64,000 nucleotides of DNA, from positions 769,501 to 833,500 of the forward strand of contig NZ_CP159992.1 in the NCBI RefSeq assembly GCF_040702995.1, written 5' to 3'. The notes beneath the pieces were generated by a model, which searched no databases, was not told where the DNA came from, and was given only the letters and a program-made list of their open reading frames with translations. This stretch comes from Paenibacillus sp. AN1007 (GTDB lineage: Bacteria; Bacillota; Bacilli; Paenibacillales; Paenibacillaceae). Position numbers and translations under genes: made by a program. This document shows positions 47,875 through 57,900 of the stretch, one piece after another; the stretch's first letter is position 1, and each line of letters opens with the position of its first letter.

Positions 47875-48747
47875 ATGCAGCAGGACAAAACATGGGGCAA
47901 CCGAATCTTTGATTTTATGAATCATGGTTTCCTGTTATTGATTGGAATCGTAACTGTAATTCCTTTTATTTATATTTTGGCTGTTTCGTTTACCAGCCCG
48001 CATGAGGTGGCTAAAGGCGGATTTATTCTTTTTCCAAAAGAGTTCTCCTTGGCCGCTTATCGTTACATTTTTTCCACGGATACATTGATACGCAGTCTCG
48101 GTGTGTCGATCTATATTACGGTTGTTGGCACACTGATTAACCTGCTTGTTACGTCACTTATGGCTTACCCGTTGTCCAGAAAATATCTGCGCGGACGTCA
48201 GCCGATCCTGCTGGGAGTGCTGTTCACAATGCTGTTCAGCGGCGGTATGATCCCAACGTATTTTGTCGTAAAATCCCTGCATCTCACGGATACACTGTGG
48301 TCTCTGATGCTGCCAACGGCGATCAGTGCGTTCAACCTGATTGTGCTCAAAAACTTCTTCCAGGCCATCCCGGACGAACTGGAAGATGCCGCTAAAATCG
48401 ACGGGTGCAACGATGTCAGCGTATTGTTCCGCATTGTGCTTCCGCTGTCGATGCCAGCGATGGCCACCTTCTCGCTTTTTTATGCGGTAGCACATTGGAA
48501 CAGCTTCTTCAGCGCCGTCATCTACATCAACGATAGTGAAAAGTGGCCAGTCCAAGTCTGGCTGCGTGAGATTGTTATTCTTGCACAGAGCCGGATCGGG
48601 GATACCAGCATTGAGGAAACCGAAATCCAGCCGCTTACCATCCGCATGGCCGTTATCGTGTTCTCTACCATTCCGATTATGCTTGTCTACCCATTCCTGC
48701 AGAAGCATTTCGCCAAGGGAGTGATGCTTGGTTCGGTAAAAGGTTAA
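47875..48747 (+). CDS. ABC transporter permease (YtcP/LplC type)
   Basis: A 290-residue permease (B. subtilis YtcP 286) with six hydrophobic segments and the EAA loop ELEDAAKIDGCNDVSVLFRI. It forms the channel with the preceding permease. The ribosome site is ACAGGAGTG. Gene order and sizes match the yteP-ytcP-ytcQ-yteR region of B. subtilis, which supports a rhamnogalacturonan-derived substrate. A 168-base gap with small inverted repeats separates it from the lipoprotein gene, perhaps an mRNA processing region. Confidence 0.93.
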   Translation: MQQDKTWGNRIFDFMNHGFLLLIGIVTVIPFIYILAVSFTSPHEVAKGGFILFPKEFSLAAYRYIFSTDTLIRSLGVSIYITVVGTLINLLVTSLMAYPLSRKYLRGRQPILLGVLFTMLFSGGMIPTYFVVKSLHLTDTLWSLMLPTAISAFNLIVLKNFFQAIPDELEDAAKIDGCNDVSVLFRIVLPLSMPAMATFSLFYAVAHWNSFFSAVIYINDSEKWPVQVWLREIVILAQSRIGDTSIEETEIQPLTIRMAVIVFSTIPIMLVYPFLQKHFAKGVMLGSVKG

Positions 48748-48914
48748 CATGGGGCAGTCCACCGGCATGAAGTGCTTTCGAGAAAGCAAAGAGATGCTGC
48801 TTCCTGTGGTGAGGACTGAAGAGCTGCAGGAACGGAGAACGGACATATGTTTTAAATTCTGAAGCTGCAGTTGTATGTCAATGCGATTGTATATCAAAGG
48901 GAGGTTTTCATGAG

Positions 48915-50414
48915 ATGAGAGCAGTAAAAAAGAAAGCCGTGGCTGTTTTGAGTACACTGGCTCTAGTGAGCGGGTTGCTGGCAGGATGCGGATCGGATGA
49001 AGGCCAGGCCGCCGAAGGCGGCATGCAGAACGTATCCATTGCTATTGCACAGGTAGGTGACGTGCCAAGCAAAGGCAATGAAGTTCAGAAAAAAATCGAA
49101 GAGTATACCAACACCAAGCTGGATATCCAGTGGATTCCGGCCTCGGCTTACAATGACAAAATCAATGTTATGATTGCCTCCAGCGACATGCCCAAAATCG
49201 TCAAGGTGCAGTATAACCCAACGGTGACCAGTGCAATGCGGAATGACGTGTTTTGGGAAGTAGGACCTCTGCTGAAGGATTACAAAAACCTTTCTGCCCA
49301 AAATGAACGTTTCTTCAACAACATCAAGGTTGAGGGTAAAATCTACGGCGTGCCTGTATTCTCTGATATTGCACGGGCAACGGTTATCTACCGTAAGGAC
49401 TGGTTCGATAAGCTGAATCTGAAAGTACCAACAACACCGGATGAGTGGTACGAAACGATCAAAACGCTGTCCACTTCCGATCCAGAAGGCGACGGGCAGG
49501 CGAGTACTTTTGGACTGATGCTGTTTAAAAAGTATAACGAAGACCAGTATTCCTTCACGACACGGCTTGGTGTAAGTTTCGGTGCGCCGAATAAGTGGAA
49601 GGTTGAGGATGACGGCAGCTTCACCCCTGAATTCATGACACCGGAATATATGCAGGTGCTGGATCTGTTGAAGCGGCTGTATGAAGAGAAGCTGCTCAAC
49701 CAGGATTTTGCCGTATTCGATTCAACGGAAGCGGAGAAAAAGTATGATTCCGGCGTAGTTGGTATGCGAGTGGGTGTGGCGCAGAACGGTAAAAGTCAGC
49801 AGGAACGTCTGTCCAAAAATAATCCGGATGGCGTAGTGGATATTGCGGGTCTGCTTGGACCAAACGGTGACCGGGTAGCTGGACAGACAGGTAATTCAGG
49901 CATCCTGGCATTCCCGAAAGCAGCAGTGAAATCAGAAGAAGAGCTGAAAAATCTGCTTTCGTTCATCGATAAACTGATGGACCCGGAGATGGCCACGCTG
50001 CTGATGCGTGGTGTGGAAGGCAAGCATTACGCTAAAGTTGGAGATAACGAGGTGGAAATGAGTGACTTTGATGCCTTCCAGCGTGAAGTGAAACCTTATC
50101 GTGACAACTTCCCTTATATTGAAGGCTACAATGTGCCTAAACTGAAAGATACCGAGCTTGGGGAGAAAGGCACAGCACTGGTGAAAGAACTGGCAGAACA
50201 TGCTGTACCCAATCCTGCTTTGACGCTGTATTCCCCAACATATGGTGACCGCGGGGCAGACCTGGATCAGATGATTGCCGATGCACAAACCAAATATATC
50301 ATGGGCAAGATCGATCAGAACGGCTGGGAAAAGGAAGTTGAGAATTGGGCTAAAGCAGGCGGAAGCAAAATTCGCGAGGAATACGCTGAAGATTACAAAA
50401 AACAGGCTCAATAA
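48915..50414 (+). CDS. Sugar-binding lipoprotein (YtcQ/LplA type), first copy
   Basis: A 499-residue extracellular solute-binding protein (B. subtilis YtcQ 498). The signal peptide ends in the lipobox LLAGC (lipid-bearing Cys25). Mature segments such as YRKDWFDKLNL and AQTKYIMGKIDQNGWEKEVENW are those of the YtcQ/LplA family. It captures the oligosaccharide for the two upstream permeases. The ATG at 48915 has AAAGGGAGG 10 bases before it; an ATG at 48910 is immediately followed by a stop. A close paralogue lies one gene downstream. Confidence 0.93.
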   Translation: MRAVKKKAVAVLSTLALVSGLLAGCGSDEGQAAEGGMQNVSIAIAQVGDVPSKGNEVQKKIEEYTNTKLDIQWIPASAYNDKINVMIASSDMPKIVKVQYNPTVTSAMRNDVFWEVGPLLKDYKNLSAQNERFFNNIKVEGKIYGVPVFSDIARATVIYRKDWFDKLNLKVPTTPDEWYETIKTLSTSDPEGDGQASTFGLMLFKKYNEDQYSFTTRLGVSFGAPNKWKVEDDGSFTPEFMTPEYMQVLDLLKRLYEEKLLNQDFAVFDSTEAEKKYDSGVVGMRVGVAQNGKSQQERLSKNNPDGVVDIAGLLGPNGDRVAGQTGNSGILAFPKAAVKSEEELKNLLSFIDKLMDPEMATLLMRGVEGKHYAKVGDNEVEMSDFDAFQREVKPYRDNFPYIEGYNVPKLKDTELGEKGTALVKELAEHAVPNPALTLYSPTYGDRGADLDQMIADAQTKYIMGKIDQNGWEKEVENWAKAGGSKIREEYAEDYKKQAQ

Positions 50415-50437
50415 GGAGCGAAACCGGAGGTTAAATC

Positions 50438-51541
50438 ATGAAGGAAACGCTGCAGCATACACCTATGCGTATGGCTGACCAATATATGGAGAGTTATCGC
50501 AGCCATGAGCTGTATACGACTTGGCATTATGAAAATGGCTGTCTGCTCAAAGCACTGGAAGAGCTCTACGCTCGTACAGGCGAACAGAGATATTTTGATT
50601 ATATCCAGGAGCTTATGGATCATTTCGTTCAGGAGGACGGGTCGATTCGCTCCTACACGGTAGAGGAATATAATCTGGACCAGATTAACCAAGGAAAATC
50701 GCTGTTTTTTCTGCTGGAGAAGACGGGTCAGGAAAAGTATCGCAAAGCATCCGAACTGCTGATAACGCAGCTGAAAGGACAGCCTCGTACAAGTGAGGGC
50801 GGGTTCTGGCATAAGAAAATCTATCCATTCCAGATGTGGCTGGATGGATTGTATATGGCGACACCTTATTTGACTCAATATGGAGCCGTTAATGGTGAAG
50901 CAAAGTGGTTTGATAAAGCTGCGCTGCAGCTGCTGCTGGTGGAAGCACGCACTCGTGATCCGCGCAGCGGGCTGCTCTACCATGCCTGGGATGAGAGCAA
51001 AGAGCAGCGCTGGAGTTCCGGCGAGACGGGATGTTCGCCGCATGTTTGGAGCCGGGCTGTGGGCTGGTATGTGATGGCGGTTGTTGATACGCTGGATTAT
51101 CTCCCGGTCGATCATGAGCAGCGCGGGCAGATTATCGGTATTTTCGAGCGGCTCGCCAATGCGCTTGTTCATGTGCAGGATCAGCAGACCGGTTTGTGGC
51201 CGCATCTGCTGGATCAGCCGGGGCGTGAGCGGAATTATCTGGAAGCCTCGGGCACCTCGATGTTTGTTTACGCATTGGCGAAGGGCGTGCGCAAAGGGTA
51301 CTTGAGCGGAAAGTTCAAGGCGATCGCGGAAAAAGGATATCAGGGTCTGCTGCAGCATCTGCTGCAAACAGATCAGGAAGGTATACTTTCCCTGACACAG
51401 TGCAACGGAGGAGCAGGCCTTGGGGGAACACCTTACCGTGACGGATCTTACGAGTATTACGTGACCGAATCCATTCGTATTAATGATCCGAAATCGGTTG
51501 CTCCGTTTATTTTGGCGGGAGTAGAGATGGAGCTGGCGTAA
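50438..51541 (+). CDS. Unsaturated rhamnogalacturonyl hydrolase (GH105, YteR/YesR type)
   Basis: A 367-residue cytoplasmic alpha6/alpha6-barrel hydrolase (B. subtilis YteR 373). The catalytic aspartate is probably Asp136 in FQMWLDGLYMATPY. WSRAVGWYVMAVVDTLDYLP and CNGGAGLGGTPYRDGSYEYYV are family hallmarks. It removes the unsaturated galacturonic residue from rhamnogalacturonan oligosaccharides, the product of lyases, after import by the neighbouring ABC system. It has no signal peptide. The ribosome site is CCGGAGG. Ulvan or glucuronyl-type GH105 substrates are a less likely alternative. Confidence 0.92.
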   Translation: MKETLQHTPMRMADQYMESYRSHELYTTWHYENGCLLKALEELYARTGEQRYFDYIQELMDHFVQEDGSIRSYTVEEYNLDQINQGKSLFFLLEKTGQEKYRKASELLITQLKGQPRTSEGGFWHKKIYPFQMWLDGLYMATPYLTQYGAVNGEAKWFDKAALQLLLVEARTRDPRSGLLYHAWDESKEQRWSSGETGCSPHVWSRAVGWYVMAVVDTLDYLPVDHEQRGQIIGIFERLANALVHVQDQQTGLWPHLLDQPGRERNYLEASGTSMFVYALAKGVRKGYLSGKFKAIAEKGYQGLLQHLLQTDQEGILSLTQCNGGAGLGGTPYRDGSYEYYVTESIRINDPKSVAPFILAGVEMELA

Positions 51542-51662
51542 CGCTGGTTCTTTTCTCAAAAATATTATGATAACGCATACATTCTGAGTCGGAGGCATCT
51601 GTGAGTAAGGAATGAGGGCAAGTTCGCTGAACAATAGGCTTATCCAAAAGGAGAGATGGTTC

Positions 51663-53192
51663 ATGAGTCCAAAAGGTCCAAAACGTTCAAGAAGCTCTAT
51701 GTTTCGCGTGGGAAGCTTTATTATCGTTGGTGCTGTATCTGCTGGTCTCCTGGCAGGATGCGGAGTAGAAAAAGCACCAGCTGCGGGGGAAGGCAGGCTG
51801 CCGATTTCCATCTCATTGATGCAGGTAGGTGATGTGCCCAGCAAAGAAAATGCAGTGGAGAAGAAGATTGAGGACTACACAAATACCGATGTAAACGTGC
51901 AGTGGATTCCGCAGTCGGCATTCGACGACAAGGTGAATGTGATGGTGGCATCAGGGGAGATGCCAACGATTATGCGTGTCAATTACGTGCCAACCACATT
52001 TAATGCCGCAAGGACTGGACTGTTCTGGGAACTGGGACCTTATCTGAAAGATTATAAAAACTTGTCTGCCCAGTCAGAGGCCCATTTTAACAATATCAAA
52101 ATCGAAGGGAAAATTTACGGCATCCCGAACTTCCGGGATATTGGCCGGACGGCTATCGTTTATCGTAAGGACTGGTTTGATAAGCTGAAACTGGATATTC
52201 CGAAATCACTCGATGATTGGTATGAGGTTATGCGTTCTGTCCGCAAGGACGATCCGGATGGTAATGGCAAGGAAGATACGTACGGTGCACTGCTTTTTAA
52301 AAAATATAATGAAGGTGTCTCTTCACCCCTGACCAGGATTGCTGTAAGTATTGGCGGAGTTAACAAATGGGGTGTGGACGATGCCGGGAAATTAACACCA
52401 GAGTTCCTAACACCGGAATATGTGGATACGATGAAGCTGTTCAAGCGTCTGTTCAATGAAGGGCTGATTAATAGTGATTTCCCTGCACTGGACCCTTCGG
52501 ATGCAGACAAAAAAATGGATTCGGGTCTCGTGGCCATGAAACTGAACGGTGTCGCCCAGAACGGAAAATCATCGCAGCAGCGGCTTACACCTAATGCACC
52601 GGATGGTGTCATTGATGTAGCGCCATTTCAAGGTACGGATGGCATTCGTATTGCTGGTGAGCCAGGAAACTACGGTATGCTTGTCATTCCGAAAGCCTCT
52701 GTCACGGACGAGGAGCAGCTGAAAAAAGTACTTACATTTCTGGACCAACTGATGGATGAAGAACTCAGCACGCTGCAGCTGCGTGGATTGCTGGATGTGC
52801 ATTATACCAAGACCGCTGACGGTAAGACGGAACTGAAAGATTTCGATGCTTACCAGCGTGAGGTCAAGCCGTACCGTGATAATCTGCTGAGTGTTGAAGG
52901 ATATAATGTGCCTGAACTTGTCGATGTTCCAATTGGTATGAAAGGCACGAAGATGGCTCGTGAAAATGAACAGTATGCGGTTGCTAATCCTGCACTTACC
53001 CTTTCCTCTGAAATCTACACGGAGCGCGGTCAGGAACTGGATCAAATGATCTGGGACGCACAGACCAAATACATTATGGGCAAGATTGATGATGCGGGCT
53101 GGGAGCAGGAAGTTGGCAAGTGGAGAAAAGCAGGTGGTGACCAGCTCATTACGGAGCTGGAAGCTTCGTATAAAGAGCTGAACGGAAAATAA
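51663..53192 (+). CDS. Sugar-binding lipoprotein (YtcQ/LplA type), second copy
   Basis: About 509 residues, clearly a paralogue of the lipoprotein two genes upstream: the same order of segments (LMQVGDVPSKENAVEKKIE, YRKDWFDKLKL, FDAYQREVKPYRDN, AQTKYIMGKIDDAGWEQEV). The lipobox is LLAGC. ATG at 51663 follows AAAGGAGAG; the frame extends 17 codons further up without a site. It may widen the substrate range of the same permease pair, since no second permease set is present. A terminator follows. Confidence 0.92.
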   Translation: MSPKGPKRSRSSMFRVGSFIIVGAVSAGLLAGCGVEKAPAAGEGRLPISISLMQVGDVPSKENAVEKKIEDYTNTDVNVQWIPQSAFDDKVNVMVASGEMPTIMRVNYVPTTFNAARTGLFWELGPYLKDYKNLSAQSEAHFNNIKIEGKIYGIPNFRDIGRTAIVYRKDWFDKLKLDIPKSLDDWYEVMRSVRKDDPDGNGKEDTYGALLFKKYNEGVSSPLTRIAVSIGGVNKWGVDDAGKLTPEFLTPEYVDTMKLFKRLFNEGLINSDFPALDPSDADKKMDSGLVAMKLNGVAQNGKSSQQRLTPNAPDGVIDVAPFQGTDGIRIAGEPGNYGMLVIPKASVTDEEQLKKVLTFLDQLMDEELSTLQLRGLLDVHYTKTADGKTELKDFDAYQREVKPYRDNLLSVEGYNVPELVDVPIGMKGTKMARENEQYAVANPALTLSSEIYTERGQELDQMIWDAQTKYIMGKIDDAGWEQEVGKWRKAGGDQLITELEASYKELNGK

Positions 53193-53295
53193 ATGAGGGT
53201 GAAATAAAAAGACTTGATTTTATGTGATGAAAAGGTTTAATCTATAAAAGAGTAAATATTCCAAAATTTTATAAGTGAGACCGACCTTAAAGCAT

Positions 53296-53329
53296 AAGGC
53301 TGTGAATCTGCGGATTCATGGCCTTTTTT
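53296..53329 (+). terminator. Terminator of the transport/GH105 operon
   Basis: AAGGCTGTGAATC and GATTCATGGCCTT pair over 13 bp (two G-U pairs) with a TGCG loop, followed by T6. Confidence 0.9.
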
Positions 53330-53428
53330 GTGTATTCAGGGTGAGAAACGGGTCTTCGGAAGGAGGGATACTAACCTTAGAATAAGGGGGGAGAGTTATG
53401 AAAATATACCATATTACTAGATGTCCGT

Positions 53429-53451
53429 GGTATAATATTAACTATTATACC
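53429..53451 (+). promoter_or_regulatory. Inverted repeat over an extended -10 promoter before the SLH gene
   Basis: GGTATAAT, 7 bases, ATTATACC: a perfect 8-bp repeat overlapping the extended -10 box TGGTATAAT. A repressor bound here would cover the promoter. The rest of 53193-53502 shows only the terminator above. Confidence 0.5.
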
Positions 53452-53502
53452 AAATTTAGGATTTTACGTTCTTTATGACAAGAACAAAAAAAGGTCGTGT
53501 AG

Positions 53503-54810
53503 ATGGAGCAACCCCAAACTAAGGTACATAGGAGCGTGAACAAAGTGAAGTTGAAGCAGGTGGGACAGGGGAAGAAGAAAAACGCTGTTGGTTTGATTGG
53601 AATGTTGACTGCCGTTTTGATGGCAGGCAGTTATTTTTCCTTTGGAGCGGAACCCGGGCAGTGGACGACGACAGCGAGTGCGGCAAGTGTGAGTGATAAT
53701 GCGATAACCCAGTTCAAGGATATTAAAGGCCATTGGGCTCAGGCCGCGATGGCCAAAGCGTACGAGAAAAAACTGATCTCCGGTTACCAGGATGGAACAT
53801 TCCGGCCTAATGGCAGGATCACCCGCGGGGAATACGCGGCGATACTGGCTCGTGCGACCAGAATTGAGAGTGTTGAGGGGCAGGAAGCAGCTCCTTTTCC
53901 CGATCTTCAGGGCCATTGGTCTGAACCGGCAGTTCGTCAACTGGTCGGACAAGGTTTCATTCATGCTGGTGATTATGCAGGCGGCTTCAAGCCGAATACG
54001 GAGCTGACGCGGTACGAGATGATGAAGTGGATTGCAAACGGATTGATCCAGTCAGACCGTAGTTTTCAAGATGCTTTTAACGATACGAAGAATACGCTGC
54101 TGCCTACACCAGAAGTAAATCGTGGAATGATCCGTGATGAGCAGATTCCATACCTCGCTCTTGTACGCGGAACAGGCATTGTAAGTGGATTTCAGGATGG
54201 GACGTTGAAACCGGCAGATACAACCACTCGTGCAGAAATTGCGTCTATTATACTTCGATACATGGAAGTGGAGGGCAAAGATGCTTCGAAATACAGCGAG
54301 CTGAACGAGTTACGAGAGGTGGGAACAACTGGTACAAATTTAACGACGATTAGTAATTATAAGTATAGTTCTGGATCAGCCACAATTTCAGATTTATCAA
54401 GTGCTGACATTAGCCTTAGTAACAAGTCAGGAATATTACAAATTCATCGATTAATCGTTGTGGATGCCACTCGAAGCAAACCAAAAGGTATTTATGCTAG
54501 ATTCTTTGTGCCTGATAAGTATGCGAGTGGCTCGTATAGAACCTTTGCAGATATTTCCTTCACGTCTAATCTGGAAAAATCAAATTTAATTACCTTTAAC
54601 AAGGGGTTATCGGATTCACTGATACAATTTAATCGTATTAATTTGGATTTAGCTAAAGAACAACATAATGAAACGATACCTATGGATTCAGATCTTCTTA
54701 TTAAAAAAGGAATTAAAAAAAGGTTTTGGATAACTTCAACTTTGAGGAATACATCATGGTCTTATTTTCTGAAATCTGATCATAAAGGAGAATTTAAAAT
54801 TCAAAGGTAG
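53503..54810 (+). CDS. SLH-domain surface protein
   Basis: A 435-residue exported protein. The signal peptide (about residues 25-62, ending near TASAAS) is followed by three S-layer homology domains: about 68-120 (FKDIKGHWAQAAMAKAYEKK), 125-190 (FPDLQGHWSEPAVRQL) and 205-265 (ALVRGTGIVSGFQDGT). These anchor the protein to pyruvylated wall polymer. The last ~165 residues have no recognised domain and are encoded by clearly more AT-rich DNA than the SLH part, suggesting a fused or imported tail. Its function is unknown. The ribosome site is AAAAGGTCG. The next gene starts 27 bases later and shares the AT-rich composition. Confidence 0.85.
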   Translation: MEQPQTKVHRSVNKVKLKQVGQGKKKNAVGLIGMLTAVLMAGSYFSFGAEPGQWTTTASAASVSDNAITQFKDIKGHWAQAAMAKAYEKKLISGYQDGTFRPNGRITRGEYAAILARATRIESVEGQEAAPFPDLQGHWSEPAVRQLVGQGFIHAGDYAGGFKPNTELTRYEMMKWIANGLIQSDRSFQDAFNDTKNTLLPTPEVNRGMIRDEQIPYLALVRGTGIVSGFQDGTLKPADTTTRAEIASIILRYMEVEGKDASKYSELNELREVGTTGTNLTTISNYKYSSGSATISDLSSADISLSNKSGILQIHRLIVVDATRSKPKGIYARFFVPDKYASGSYRTFADISFTSNLEKSNLITFNKGLSDSLIQFNRINLDLAKEQHNETIPMDSDLLIKKGIKKRFWITSTLRNTSWSYFLKSDHKGEFKIQR

Positions 54811-54836
54811 TTTTGTAGGATGGTGAGTAATTTGTA

Positions 54837-54965
54837 ATGAAAAAAGTGATATTATCTTGTTTAAATGTACTATTAGGATTATTGGTATTACAAATGTTGA
54901 TTTTAACAGATGTACCATTAAACACGGTAAAAGCGCTGCAAACGAATATGGCCCTAAATCAATGA
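54837..54965 (+). other. Out-of-frame signal peptide of the large surface protein
   Basis: ATG at 54837, with GGTGAG 9 bases upstream, opens a 42-codon frame: basic start MKKVI, a long hydrophobic core, then DVPLNTVKA, a typical signal peptidase site. It ends at a TGA at 54963. The large ORF continues in the -1 frame, so this is probably the lost export signal of that protein. Confidence 0.7.
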
Positions 54966-57900
54966 AAAGTCCCCAGAAAGTAACTATTTTGGCTACCCCT
55001 ACCGTAGGGAATCCTGGAGTGTACTGGTACCAAGAAAATAACGGACAGTTTAGAGCAGATCATTCAGGAGGTCCAACTTACGCAAATAATGTAGGTAGCT
55101 GTTCAAATCCATTTCCTGCAGCTACGGAAGTTCCTGATAGTGTAGATTTTAGTAAATGGCCACCTAAAAACTGGCCTGATTATAATAACAACCAAATCAA
55201 TGCTTCTCAGATTCATAATGTACGTATTCATGATATTAGTTATCAAGGAAGATCAGATCAAGATTCATACACTGGAATAGGAGAAATAAGACCGCCTTTT
55301 TCTTCAACAATAGTAGGCATAAGAACAATTACTGGAGGGTATCATGTACCAACAGAAACAGAACCATTTAAAAATGGTGGGAAAACAACATCTGGTTGTC
55401 CAAAATATAACGTTGTATACTACACTCCGATGGATATTATCTGGGAGGGTGACTTAATCGAAGAAAAAGAAATTGACGTCACACCTGATGCTGCGCTGAA
55501 GATTGGTCAAACGAAGCAGATGACAGCCAAAGTGAAGACGAAAAACTATGGTTCCACAGCTTGGGGTGAAGGTGTTGATGTGTCTGGCAGGGAGGCCGAG
55601 ATTAAGTGGTTTACTTCGGATGAGACGGTCGCAAGTATTGAATTGAAGACGGGGATGTTAAAAGCTAAAAGTCCGGGTACCGTTACGGTACGTGCAATCT
55701 GGAACAACGGGACCTATCTTATCTCTGATACAGCCACCATTAAGGTTACGTCCGAGCCGGGATTGGTGGTGAATCTGCCTAATGCATGTAAGTCGTCAAC
55801 GACACTATTGCAGGCAGAGGCTGTTTTGACTAAACCGGATGGGAGTATCCACAAGGTCACGGCACATCCCAAATTAACTTGGTACAGCTCCAATTCAGCA
55901 GTTGCGGTGATCGGTGCCGATGGCAAACTGACGACTAAGGGCATTGTGGGCAGCACGATGATTAAAGCTCATTTCCGGGATAGCGCCCAGCGTCTGGATG
56001 AGCAAGCTGAACAGGAGCTTGAGGTCAAGGATTGTTCGGATGGTGGAGGTACAGAAGGTGAAGGCCCAGGCGGTAATCCGCCGAATGCCTGTCCTGTCGG
56101 CATCAGTCCGCCAAGTAGAGGTGCAGTGATCGAGGCTAAGGTGATGGATCCTTCAGTTCGGGGTGTACTTCAGGCAGATACTCGGGGTGCAGAGAAGTTT
56201 GATGTCATTCAAGGAATCCCTACGTCGGAAGACTTGTATGCAAACGTGATGACCAAAGGCTACCTATTCCAGCACCGATGGGTGAATATGACTGGCACGG
56301 TCACTTATACGGTTAATGTCAAGAAAATGTACCATAAAACATGGACAATTCCGGGGCGTGCATCAAGTGGAAAAGATGATCCAGGAACAGAAGCGGAGCC
56401 AAAAGAAGTGGACGTGCCTATAGAGCTTTCTATGCAGGTAACAAGGACATACAGCTACTGGCAGATTGACCAGTTGGAGGTTTACAAACTGAATGAAGCG
56501 AGCATATCAAACTATGCGCTGGGCGGGTTTGGCGGTACCGTCACATTATCGCCAAATGCATATACGCCTCCAGCGTTACAGGCTGCAGCAGACCCCGAGG
56601 TGACCAGCCATGTCAAGGCGGCCAAATGCCAAGAACTTGATCTGGGTACCGAATCTGTTCCAGGTGGCTCCAAGGAACCGCCTACACCTGATGAAACTGC
56701 CCTGTTTCAATCTGAAGCTGAGGCTGAAGTTGGCGAAAATACCGTAAATAATGACAATGTGATTTTTGATGATGCAGTAGTTATGGATGCGGGTCCGGTT
56801 CAAAAAGAAGCCCCTAGGCCTGGAGTGATTCCAGAGCCGTATACGATTGGGGACGATGTGCTCTACCGGAGCGGATTAACGATCCAGAATACATTAATGA
56901 ACAAAGCCGATCAGGCAACTACAGGTGTGATAAATTATGGTTTGCTGCCTGGAAACGTAAATGGTGGACAGAATCAGCGTTTTCCGATTCCAGGAATCAA
57001 TCCGGTTACGGTACATACACCTGTCGTGAATTATTCATGGGTGTCTGATGACCAGGCGCATAATCAGAAAACGAACCCTGATCCCATGCGAGCTGCATTG
57101 ATCCTGGAGCGTGAATTCCTGGTGCGCATCCCTACCACTGGACAGCACTTGGATACAGCGCGTTATCCGGGGTACGGTGATCGTGATTACGCAAAGTATT
57201 TTCGAAGTAAACAGGTGCGTTTTCCGTTTGATGTTTACACGGCTGACCGAAACCACTACATTCCAGCCGATACCTGGATTGATATTCCTATCCATCAACT
57301 GGACACCACCTTCGTACTTCCCGTGTGGGTCGATGAAGGAAACTATCAGATTGAGTTTTGTAACACTGCAGAGAATGCACCCATGAATTTCACAGAGCAA
57401 TCGGATGCCAATACGAACCTGAACCATCATGCAGCTGTAGATACCATCGCTGTGGAGGTCATTGGCAGGCTGTACGATTTTCAGATAACGGATATCGCAG
57501 ATTATAACTGGGAGAATGTATTTCGCAAACGACCGGGTAGTCCTGAAGCAGCAGGCATAAGTTACTGGACGGGTACCAACAAAATTGATGGTGATCCGCG
57601 AGGTAATTCAGCTCCATATGTTCTGCCGATTCGGCCAGGAAGTCATCCCGTGCAGGGATTTCGTAATGCTGCCGTAAAGACGGGGTACCATTTCAAGTTT
57701 GATGTAAAGACCAAGGGCAATATGTTTGGTAAACAGGATGGCATCCGAATTACGCCAACCTTTTATCATATACGCAAGGACGGTTCCAAGAGACAGGAAG
57801 TGGACTTGTATTACCATCGGGGGCAGGAGCGGCTGATTCAGATCGGTTCTGCACAAGATGTGGAGAAACGTTACGTAATCCTGAATGCCAGATTGCGGAA

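Noticed and set aside
54926..54940. Programmed -1 frameshift joining signal peptide and body of the large surface protein
   Set aside because: The sequence around GGTAAAAGC does not form a canonical X XXY YYZ heptamer and no stimulatory stem follows at the right distance. A single-base deletion explains it more simply.
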